Shown here: positions 36,591-43,683 of the stretch, piece by piece | How the letters are laid out: each line of letters starts with the position of its first letter | Numbering within the stretch: the stretch's first letter is position 1 | Assembly: GCA_034423775.1 (NCBI GenBank) | Contig: CP139918.1 | Coordinates: 1,178,001-1,242,000 of the forward strand | DNA length: 64,000 nt | Direction: 5' to 3' | Source: Alphaproteobacteria bacterium US3C007 | GTDB taxonomy: Bacteria; Pseudomonadota; Alphaproteobacteria; Rhodobacterales; Rhodobacteraceae | Position numbers and translations under genes: made by a program | Notes under the pieces: model-generated | The model's input: only the letters and a program-made list of their open reading frames with translations | Databases searched by the model: none | What the model was told of the DNA's origin: nothing

Positions 36591-37619
36591 TTATTTTACG
36601 TCTAAGCCCATGGATTTATAGACGTCACGATATTGCTCGATCGCTGCATTGATCATGTCAATCGCTCCATCTGTATCGCGATAGCTGTCAATCACATTCA
36701 TGAATTTGCTATCGTTATAGGTTTGATAGCTGTCTTCGCAATAGGCGCGCTGAAAGGCCCATTTCAACCAGTCAACGCGGTCGGCAGGCGCGTCTTTATG
36801 TACATAAAAGCCGCGAAAGCGCAAAAGCGGTTCAAAATCCATACCCATTTCGACATGCGTTGGCACATCAGCAAATGCGGCGGGGCGCTCGTTGAATACG
36901 GTTAGGATTGGCTTGAAATTGCCCGCATCCAGAAAGTTGCGCACATCGCCTGGCTGCTCGAATAAAGCATCCACTTGACCGCCCAAAAGCGCGCCATAGC
37001 GCGGAGCTCCTTTGTCAAATGAGATCTGTTGGATCTGCATGTCCGAGGCCTCGGTGATAAATTTCATAATCACCCTTTCCATCGAACCTTCTTTTGACAC
37101 GTTGGCAATGGTTGCTTTGCCATCTTGAGCCTGAACCCATGCCACAAAGCTTGGCCAATCGGTGAAGCGTGTTTCATTGCTTCGAATATACACTTGCGAG
37201 AAGGTAACTTGTGAAATCACCAACGGAATCAGATCAACTGCCGGATTGGGTTTGCTCGAATCCAGCGCATGGGCTGAGGATGCATCATCAATATGTTCAA
37301 GAACTGTATAGCCGTCAGCAGGTGCTGACATATAGGCTGTCATTCCAACCGTACCGGATCCGCCTGGTTTGTGATCGCGGTTGATATTGACTGATGTCAA
37401 ACCGGTGACGGCTTCGGCCATTGCAGCTGCAACTTGGCCCGATCCACCACCAGGACCATAGGGAACCACCATGGTTAAAGCCCGCTCGGGAAAGCCACCG
37501 GGCTTGGCCATGCTGGCCTCGCTGACCCGGCATTCACCGGCAAAGCCCAAACTTGCCATACCGGTTAAGGCAGACGCGGTGAGGGCGATAGACAGCGTTC
37601 TTTTGAGTGTTATCTTCAT
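36591..37619 (-). CDS. TTT periplasmic substrate-binding protein, TctC/Bug family
   Basis: This 342-residue secreted protein starts with a signal peptide (MKITLKRTLSIALTASALTGMASLGFA). The mature part has PERALTMVVPYGPGGGSGQVAAAMAEAV, the Bug/TctC N-terminal motif, and a Bug-like second lobe with LLGGQVDALFEQPGDVRNFLD. It binds an organic anion in the periplasm and delivers it to TctA/TctB. It is the first gene of the operon, with a very strong AGGAGG-type site before its ATG and a candidate operator further upstream. The ligand cannot be read; sulfoacetate is inferred from sauST downstream. Confidence 0.9.
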   Translation of the reverse strand: MKITLKRTLSIALTASALTGMASLGFAGECRVSEASMAKPGGFPERALTMVVPYGPGGGSGQVAAAMAEAVTGLTSVNINRDHKPGGSGTVGMTAYMSAPADGYTVLEHIDDASSAHALDSSKPNPAVDLIPLVISQVTFSQVYIRSNETRFTDWPSFVAWVQAQDGKATIANVSKEGSMERVIMKFITEASDMQIQQISFDKGAPRYGALLGGQVDALFEQPGDVRNFLDAGNFKPILTVFNERPAAFADVPTHVEMGMDFEPLLRFRGFYVHKDAPADRVDWLKWAFQRAYCEDSYQTYNDSKFMNVIDSYRDTDGAIDMINAAIEQYRDVYKSMGLDVK

Positions 37620-37640
37620 TATTTCCTCCTCCTATTGATC

Positions 37641-37666
37641 TGATCGTATTTTTTTATTGTCGATCA
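37641..37666. promoter_or_regulatory. Inverted repeat upstream of tctC, candidate operator
   Basis: TGATCG and CGATCA flank 14 AT-rich bases, 22 bases before the tctC start. The symmetry is that of a dimeric repressor site. A TTGACA box (minus strand, 37697-37702) lies upstream, but no clear -10 at proper spacing was found. Confidence 0.45.
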
Positions 37667-38132
37667 TAGAAACTATGGTGCCTCTGGGGCCCTATATGTC
37701 AACAAAAAAGCCTCTTTATTCGTTATGAAAAATGAGAGAAGTTTTTTAAATAAATGCATTTTTATACTGTTGTGATACTTTATCGTCATATCATTTTATC
37801 GTTTAAATTGGTAAGGGCGGTTATCTGCGCAGCTGTGTTTGGGCCTTTTCAAGCTTGCGTACTGTCCGTGCAGGGCCGCCATTTTGCCAAGATAGACTGA
37901 CGCATATTCATGTTTTGAGGCTTTTTTCATTCAACCTCACATATGTTTGCGCTTCTAGCAAATGCTTTGAAACCGATTTCGGGCGCGTCAAATGATCATA
38001 CAGAAATGAATATTTTTGAGCCATGCTTGCGCAATGGTCGCGCTTAAAAAATACTGCTTGCAGCGCAGGATCGATTTGGCGTTAAGATAGCGGGTTTGGT
38101 AAAATCTCAAGCCTCGTCACAGGAGGGGCCGT
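37667..38132. other. Non-coding region between divergent tctC and the mini-ORF/methyltransferase unit
   Basis: About 470 AT-rich bases. It must hold the tctC promoter and the promoter of the rightward unit. No gene, hairpin terminator or regulator gene was found; no transcription factor is encoded anywhere near the operon. Confidence 0.6.
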
Positions 38133-38255
38133 ATGCGCGCAGAATTCAGCCTTGATAATGACCAATATTTTCTTGGGCTAAGCCGGTTAAAGCGCCGGCT
38201 GCAGATGAAAACTATCGGCGATGATCTCCGGCCACTGAGACGGGGTTATTTATAA
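38133..38255 (+). CDS. Mini-ORF A upstream of the MttB-like gene (40 aa)
   Basis: A 40-codon frame (MRAEFSLDNDQYFLGLSRLK...) with an excellent AGGAGG ribosome binding site at 38121-38126. The peptide is basic at its end (RLKRR and PLRRGYL) and resembles no family I know. Its stop TAA shares its last A with the ATG of the next mini-ORF (TAATG at 38253-38257). It may be a leader peptide, or a fragment of a lost gene. Confidence 0.4.
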   Translation: MRAEFSLDNDQYFLGLSRLKRRLQMKTIGDDLRPLRRGYL

Positions 38256-38329
38256 TGGGTAAAAGTTGCAAATTCTTTTTGCCGCGCTGCTCTTCACATA
38301 AAGGTGGACCCGATGCTCCGAAATTTTAA
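38255..38329 (+). CDS. Mini-ORF B (24 aa), one-base overlap with mini-ORF A
   Basis: A 24-codon frame (MGKSCKFFLPRCSSHKGGPD...) that could only be translated by re-initiation after mini-ORF A, since it has no site of its own. It contains within it the ribosome binding site of mini-ORF C. Unknown function; possibly chance. Confidence 0.25.
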   Translation: MGKSCKFFLPRCSSHKGGPDAPKF

Positions 38330-38417
38330 TGGTGCTTTTCTGCGCTGGTTGGACCTTCCTCAAGCATGTGTATCGGCTAAGGATAGCCCGTTTAACGCGC
38401 CGGCTGCGCCAGACTGA
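38313..38417 (+). CDS. Mini-ORF C (34 aa) coupled to the MttB-like gene
   Basis: A 34-codon frame (MLRNFNGAFLRWLDLPQACV...) with AAAGGTGG eight or so bases before its ATG. Its TGA overlaps the ATG of the methyltransferase gene (TGATG at 38415-38419), which has no good ribosome binding site of its own, so translation of the methyltransferase probably depends on this leader. No family recognised. Confidence 0.45.
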   Translation: MLRNFNGAFLRWLDLPQACVSAKDSPFNAPAAPD

Positions 38418-39916
38418 TGGCCCGCCGGTCTCGCAAATCAGCGGCGTCTAATCAGGCAGCTGCTGCACCGATTACGGTTGCACAGGGGGGAACTTGGGCG
38501 CCTTTGTCAGATCAGAGCCTTGGCAAAATTCAACAAACTGCCTTTACAATTTTAACCGATATAGGCGTGTCTGAAGCGCCCGATACGCTCTGCGATATTA
38601 TCATCGATGCGGGGGGGCGGTGTGAAAACGACCGGCTATTTTATCCACGCGATTTGTTAGAGGCTGCCGTGCAAGAGGGCCCGAAACAGGTGTTGCTTGC
38701 CGGGCAAAACGCCTTGCATGATCTTAAGCTGGGCGGAAGCGCGTCTTATACGGGAACCGGGGGCGCAGCCCCGACGGTTTTGGATGATGAGACCAAGACC
38801 TACCACCCGTCGACATTGGCAGATTTATTTTCTGCCGCTCGATTGGCGGATACGCTGGATCATATCCATTTTTTTTCACGCTCGGTGGTGGCGCGCGATA
38901 TCGAAGATCCGCTGGAATTTGATCTTGGAACCGCGGTTGCTTCGGTTTTTGGTACCTCGAAACATGTGGTGGTTTCAGCTAGTGAGGCCGCGCATGTGCT
39001 CAAAATTGCCGAGCTGTGTTATGAAATTGCCGGAGGAGAAGCGACCTTCCGGGAGAGGCCGTTTCTGTCTTTGAACATAAATCATGCGGTACCCCCATTG
39101 CGCATGCATGCGCAAAGCATCGCGGTTATGCACGCGGCGGTGGATGCGGGAATTCCGGTTCATTGTAATGTTTTTGGTCAATTGGGCGCGTCTAGCGCGG
39201 TTACATTGGCGGGATCGGTTGCGCAGACCTTGGCAGAAGTGTTGGCGGGTTTGGCCTTTGTGCATGCGTTGGATCCTCAAGCACCCAGAATCGCGGGGCC
39301 GCGCCCGATGATAATCGATTTGCGCAGCGGCGGCATGGCTGGCGGGGCGGGGGAACAATCAATGGCAACCGCGATGGCCGCGCAAGCCTTGCGTGCGTGG
39401 CAGATCCCCTGCTCGGTGATTGCGGGGGCAACCGATAGCAAGCTGGTTGATTTTCAATCCGGATATGAAAAAGCAACGACGATTCAATCTGCGATGCAAA
39501 GCGGGGCCAATTTGATCACGCAGGCAGCGGGGGCGCAAGCCGCCTTGATGGGCGTGAGCTTTGCTGCGATGGTTGCGGATAATGATATGCTTGGCGCTAT
39601 TTTGCGCGCGAATATTCTGCCCGAAATCTCAGAGGAGACCCTTGCCTTGGCCGCGATCACGGAGGTTGTTGCCGGCGAAGGGCATTTCTTGGGCCGGCCT
39701 GAAACCTATGCGCGCATGCGCAGCGATTTTTTATATCCTGACGTGGCGGATCGTGGATTGATTGAAGAGTGGCAAGCCAGTGATAAGCTGGATATGGGCA
39801 GCCGCGCCGCGCAGCAGGCGCGCATGGTGTTGCAAAACCATTGGCCAAAACACACCTCGCAGGCTTTGCGAGATCGCTATCTTAAGCGATTTGGTTTGCC
39901 GCTGGGCCCAGCTTAA
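38417..39916 (+). CDS. Trimethylamine methyltransferase (MttB) family protein, non-pyrrolysine type
   Basis: This 499-residue protein belongs to the MttB superfamily (TIM barrel; GGSASYTGTGGAAPTVLDDE near residue 110, STLADLFSAARLADTLDHIHFF near 135, SLNINHAVPPLRMHAQS near 220, MGVSFAAMVADNDMLGAILRAN near 380). Classical MttB carries an in-frame amber codon for pyrrolysine; this gene has none, so it is of the non-pyrrolysine class, some of which demethylate glycine betaine or other quaternary amines onto a corrinoid protein. No corrinoid-binding (MttC) or methylcobamide transferase gene is adjacent. The N-terminus (MARRSRKSAASNQAAAAP) is an unstructured basic lead. The substrate is unknown. 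Confidence 0.85.
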   Translation: MARRSRKSAASNQAAAAPITVAQGGTWAPLSDQSLGKIQQTAFTILTDIGVSEAPDTLCDIIIDAGGRCENDRLFYPRDLLEAAVQEGPKQVLLAGQNALHDLKLGGSASYTGTGGAAPTVLDDETKTYHPSTLADLFSAARLADTLDHIHFFSRSVVARDIEDPLEFDLGTAVASVFGTSKHVVVSASEAAHVLKIAELCYEIAGGEATFRERPFLSLNINHAVPPLRMHAQSIAVMHAAVDAGIPVHCNVFGQLGASSAVTLAGSVAQTLAEVLAGLAFVHALDPQAPRIAGPRPMIIDLRSGGMAGGAGEQSMATAMAAQALRAWQIPCSVIAGATDSKLVDFQSGYEKATTIQSAMQSGANLITQAAGAQAALMGVSFAAMVADNDMLGAILRANILPEISEETLALAAITEVVAGEGHFLGRPETYARMRSDFLYPDVADRGLIEEWQASDKLDMGSRAAQQARMVLQNHWPKHTSQALRDRYLKRFGLPLGPA

Positions 39917-40136
39917 GACGGCCGTTTGAAAAGGAAAAAAGGCCTTTAACCGGCCATTGCCGCAACCGTTTTGCGGCGTGGCCAAAAGCGTATCGCTCTG
40001 CCCTTCTGGGTCTGCTGACGCTTGAGAAATAGCGTAATTTCCATAAGGGCAACTATTTTGGATTACGCGTTCCAAAAAGGCCCGGCCCGCCAGTTTCGCA
40101 ATTCAGGGTCTCACCGAGCGATGCGTGGGTTCACGC

Positions 40137-40583
40137 CTACTCTGGCCCGTCTAAAATTTCGGAAAACGTGGTGAAAAATTTACCCGCCAGTTTTTTCGCG
40201 GTGCTTTGCACCAACCGGTTGCCCAATTGCGCCAGCTTACCGCCGATATCGGCTTTGGCCGCGTAAGCAAGGATGGTTTTATCCCCTTCGGCGCGCAAAG
40301 TCACATCGGCGCTGCCTTTGGCATGACCGGCTGCACCGCCATTGCCTTTGCCGCTTAACGAAAACTTTTCCGGTGCTCCGGTTTGGTCAAGCACAACCTC
40401 ACCGCTGAAGCGGGCCTTTACTGGGCCAACTTTCAAAACCACCTTGGCCTCTAAATTTGTGTCGGAATGTTTGATCAGCTCTTCGCAGCCCGGAATACAT
40501 TGCTGCAAAATTTCAGGATCATTCAGCGCCGCATAAACGGTGCTTATTGGGGCGTTGATTTCGATTTCGTCATTCAGTTCCAT
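40137..40583 (-). CDS. coxG: CoxG-family SRPBCC protein, CO dehydrogenase accessory
   Basis: This 148-residue protein has the CoxG/SRPBCC fold opening MELNDEIEINAPISTVYAALNDPEILQQCIPGCEEL and the GGAAGHAKGSADVTL and RLVQSTAKKLAGKFF segments of the family. CoxG in Oligotropha is implicated in anchoring CO dehydrogenase to the cytoplasmic membrane. The ATG at 40583 has AAGGAA; a longer reading from 40631 is rejected. It lies 202 bases after coxF and closes the locus in the order coxMSLDEF-G. Confidence 0.9.
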   Translation of the reverse strand: MELNDEIEINAPISTVYAALNDPEILQQCIPGCEELIKHSDTNLEAKVVLKVGPVKARFSGEVVLDQTGAPEKFSLSGKGNGGAAGHAKGSADVTLRAEGDKTILAYAAKADIGGKLAQLGNRLVQSTAKKLAGKFFTTFSEILDGPE

Positions 40584-40785
40584 AGGGGTTCCTTCGTTAG
40601 CAGCAGGGGAATTTGAGGCGCGCCAAAGCATCCGCTTGCTGCGGTGTCAGCGATAGGCGCTGTATGCGCCGCCGCATAAACTTTAAAATGATTTTCATAT
40701 GAACCGCACTTTCCAGATATGATGCGCAGATGTCTGGCAGAGATCTTGCGCATAAACAAGACATCTCAGACGCAGCGTTTTGGCA

Positions 40786-41586
40786 CTAAGCATTTTGGGC
40801 CTCTCCTCGGAACGCTTTGCGTCGCAATTGCGTCAATCCGGCTAAGATGGACAACGCAATTTCTTCGGGGGTAACCGCGCCAATATCCAAGCCCGCCGGT
40901 GCTTGCACGGCGCGCACCCGCTCTTCTGGCAATCCGCTTTCGATCAGTTTTATCGCGAGCGTCTGGTATTTTTTGCGGCTGCCAACAAAGGCTACGAACC
41001 CTTTGCTTGCGCCTAATGAGGCGCGCAGCGCTTGCAAATCGCCTTGACCTTGCGTGGCGATCACAATCGCATAGCGTTTTGTTGATGGTGGTATGGCGAA
41101 CCCATCAGATCGCGCGTTGCCTGACACAGACCAATCAAATTGAGGGGCTAGCGCGGCGAGGGCCATCGCCACCGGCGAGGCGCCAAAAACAATAAGCTCT
41201 GGACGCGGCAAGCAGGGCTCGATAAAAATATCAATTGTGCCCTTTGAAGGGCAGCCATTGCGCGCAAAGTGCATGCCTTCGCTTTCGTCTCCATTGCTCA
41301 ATCCCTTTTCTGACAGCAGGTCTTCGGGGGTGATCGAAACCAGCTGCGGAGTGTCTTCGTGAATGGCGCGCAAGACGCCTTGTTTGACGGCGCTGCGGGC
41401 GCAGCCCCCCCCGATCCAACCAAAAACAATCTGACCCTGCGCATCCAGTACAGCTTTGGCACCTGGTTTGGCCGCTGTGGCCCCGGCGGTGCGGATAATC
41501 GTGGCCAGCGCAAAGGCTTCTTGGCGCGTGCGCATCCCGTCAATCGCCTCGGACATATCATCATCGAGCAATTCTTTGGGCATCAT
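40786..41586 (-). CDS. coxF: XdhC/CoxF-family molybdenum cofactor maturation protein
   Basis: This 266-residue protein has the XdhC motif GWIGGGCARSAVKQG near residue 55 and a C-terminal Rossmann-like XdhC domain (ELIVFGASPVAMALAALAP near 130 and FVAFVGSRKKYQTL near 195). XdhC proteins bind molybdopterin cytosine dinucleotide and promote its sulfuration and insertion. The position after coxE matches coxF of the Oligotropha cox cluster. The start ATG overlaps the coxE stop (ATGATG with TGA inside). Confidence 0.9.
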   Translation of the reverse strand: MMPKELLDDDMSEAIDGMRTRQEAFALATIIRTAGATAAKPGAKAVLDAQGQIVFGWIGGGCARSAVKQGVLRAIHEDTPQLVSITPEDLLSEKGLSNGDESEGMHFARNGCPSKGTIDIFIEPCLPRPELIVFGASPVAMALAALAPQFDWSVSGNARSDGFAIPPSTKRYAIVIATQGQGDLQALRASLGASKGFVAFVGSRKKYQTLAIKLIESGLPEERVRAVQAPAGLDIGAVTPEEIALSILAGLTQLRRKAFRGEAQNA

Positions 41587-42764
41587 AAGCGGGCGAGCTC
41601 CGTTTCTAAAGTGGCAAGCTCGGCCAGTGATCCGGCAGATTTGAATCCATCAAGATAAGGCATTGCGGCGGCCATGCCCTTGGCAATTGGCTGATAGTCT
41701 TGCCAGCTTTTCAGCGGGTTTAACCAAATGATTTTACAGTCACGCTTTTTCAGCTGCGCCAGCGCACCCGCCAGTTGATGCGCCGGGCCGGTATCGTACC
41801 CATCGGATAAGATAAGCACCACGGTGCGTCCGTTGACGAATTTTTTTGCATAATTACGGGCATAATAATCCAAACTTTCGCCGATTTTTGAGCCGCCTCC
41901 AAACCCGTCTGCCATCAGCGACATCCGCGTTAAGGCGCGAAACGCATCTTTATCGCGCATGGCTTCGCTGATCCGGATCAAACGGGTGTGAAACAAATAG
42001 GCATCGCTGGTGGGGTCGTTGCGCATCAGACCCAGTAAAAATGCAAGAAACACTTTTGCATACACCGTCATCGAGCCAGAGACATCGCAGATTGCAGATA
42101 TTTTCAAGCTGCGTTCGGGGCGATTTTTTCGGGCAAGCCGGACTGGCTCGCCGCCTGTTGCAAGGCTTTGCCGGATAATTTTGCGAAAATGCAATTGAGT
42201 CCCTTTTTGCGCCGCCCGGCGGCGGCGCGAGCGGCGGTCTTTCAAGGCGGCGCCCAGTTTCTCGGCCAGTTCTTGGGCCTTTGCAAGATCGCTTGGTTGG
42301 ATCAAAGCGCGTAAATCGGCGCGTTTTAAATTATTGGTTTTGCTGGCGATCAAACGCCCCAATCCATCGCTTTCTGCTTCGGTTTCGCCCGTCTCTGGGG
42401 TTTCGGGGGCGCCAGATGCCCCTTGATCGGTGCCCGCAGCGCGGCGCGAAGATGACATTTGATCTGCCTGTGGACGTTTCTGAGCGGAGATGACTTTTGG
42501 TTTAACCCGCCCAGCATTCAACCAATAGGCGGCAAAAAGATCGTCAAACCGTGCGGCATCTTCTTTGCAGCCGGTGCAGATCGCCTTTAGTGCTGAGCGG
42601 GTTTCATGGATATGCGCAGCCGAGACATGGCTGAGACCGGCCAGTGCCAAATCGGTTTCCGCCACGCCAAGGCGCAGGCCATTTTCTCGCAGATGGGCCA
42701 AAAATCCGCTCATTCTAGCGGCAGGGCCGGGATCGCGCCCAGCAAATCGGGTTACGCGGCTCAT
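41583..42764 (-). CDS. coxE: CoxE, von Willebrand factor A-domain protein
   Basis: This 393-residue VWA protein has the MIDAS motif ISAICDVSGSMTVYAKVF near residue 225 (DxSxS), a conserved Thr in RALTRMSL, and LILSDGYDTG near 325. The N-terminal half is CoxE-specific, with a polar Ser/Glu-rich linker near residues 100-140 and Arg-rich DRRSRRRRAAQ before the VWA domain. With the MoxR-type ATPase CoxD it builds or repairs the Cu-S-Mo active site of CO dehydrogenase. It overlaps coxD upstream and coxF downstream by four bases each. Confidence 0.93.
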   Translation of the reverse strand: MSRVTRFAGRDPGPAARMSGFLAHLRENGLRLGVAETDLALAGLSHVSAAHIHETRSALKAICTGCKEDAARFDDLFAAYWLNAGRVKPKVISAQKRPQADQMSSSRRAAGTDQGASGAPETPETGETEAESDGLGRLIASKTNNLKRADLRALIQPSDLAKAQELAEKLGAALKDRRSRRRRAAQKGTQLHFRKIIRQSLATGGEPVRLARKNRPERSLKISAICDVSGSMTVYAKVFLAFLLGLMRNDPTSDAYLFHTRLIRISEAMRDKDAFRALTRMSLMADGFGGGSKIGESLDYYARNYAKKFVNGRTVVLILSDGYDTGPAHQLAGALAQLKKRDCKIIWLNPLKSWQDYQPIAKGMAAAMPYLDGFKSAGSLAELATLETELARL

Positions 42765-43636
42765 GCCGCGCGCCCGGCAAGCCGCTGTGCCACTTCACGG
42801 GTGATATGGGCTTGATCGCTTTGGGTTTTTAAAAGCGTGGTCAAGCTGGCCTGCAAAGCCGCGGGGTTCGCGGTGAGATCGGCGATACCCAACCCCATCA
42901 GCGCTGCAGCAAAATCCAGCGTTTCGGCAATGCCGGGGTTTTTTTCTAAATCTTCTGCCCGCAGTTTTTGCACAAATCCGATGATTTGCTCTGCGAGCTT
43001 GGCTTCTATGTTAGGGCATCGGCTGTTTAAGATGGCCAATTCGGTTTCGCGATCTGGATAGTCAACATAGGTGTAAAGGCAACGCCTGCGCAGCGCGTCT
43101 GATAAATCGCGCGTGCCATTTGCAGTCAGAACCACAATGGGTTTACTCACCGCTTTTAATGTACCCAGCTCTGGCACGGTGATTTGAAAATCTGCCAATA
43201 TCTCCAAAAGATAGGCTTCAAATTCTTCATCTGCGCGGTCGATCTCATCGATCAGCAACACCGGCGCTTGGGGTTGGCGAATGGCGGCCAAAAGCGGGCG
43301 TTCGAGTAAGAACTCCTCTGAAAAAATGCGCTTTTCAACCGTGGATCCGGTTTCCCCTGCCTCGGCGCTGCTGCGGATCGCCAAAAGTTGGCGCTGATAA
43401 TTCCATTCGTAAATAGCCTGTGCGGCATCCAGACCTTCATAGCATTGCAAGCGGATGAGCTGGGTTTTTTGCACCGTTGCCAACACTCGCGCCACTTCGG
43501 TTTTGCCAACGCCCGCGGCCCCTTCCAGCAGGATCGGCCGCTGCAGCGAGATCGCCAGATGCAAGGCAACAGCCAAATCATCCGATGCCATATAGCCTGC
43601 CTCGGCCATCGCGGTTTGCACTGCGCTAAAGCTCAT
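42761..43636 (-). CDS. coxD: CoxD, MoxR-type AAA+ ATPase
   Basis: This 291-residue ATPase has Walker A EGAAGVGKTE near residue 40, Walker B VLLIDEIDRADEE near 120, and the sensor-1 VLTANGTRDLSDALRRR near 165 with the arginine finger region after it. In Oligotropha CoxD introduces sulfur and copper into the CoxL active site. Two ATGs are possible, 43645 and 43636; the latter has GAGG nine bases upstream. It lies 47 bases after coxL. Confidence 0.93.
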   Translation of the reverse strand: MSFSAVQTAMAEAGYMASDDLAVALHLAISLQRPILLEGAAGVGKTEVARVLATVQKTQLIRLQCYEGLDAAQAIYEWNYQRQLLAIRSSAEAGETGSTVEKRIFSEEFLLERPLLAAIRQPQAPVLLIDEIDRADEEFEAYLLEILADFQITVPELGTLKAVSKPIVVLTANGTRDLSDALRRRCLYTYVDYPDRETELAILNSRCPNIEAKLAEQIIGFVQKLRAEDLEKNPGIAETLDFAAALMGLGIADLTANPAALQASLTTLLKTQSDQAHITREVAQRLAGRAA

Positions 43637-43683
43637 GTCTGCCATCCTCAAAAGCGGGCGGAAAAGATCCGCCCGTGCTTTGT

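Noticed and set aside
37690-37710. Sigma-70 promoter for tctC with TTGACA on the minus strand
   Set aside because: The -35 box is good, but the nearest -10-like sequence (TATGAT) is about 28 bases away, too far; not listed as a promoter.
38417-39916. Pyrrolysine-containing trimethylamine methyltransferase (true MttB)
   Set aside because: The frame has no in-frame amber codon, and no pyl genes are in the window; it is the non-pyrrolysine class.
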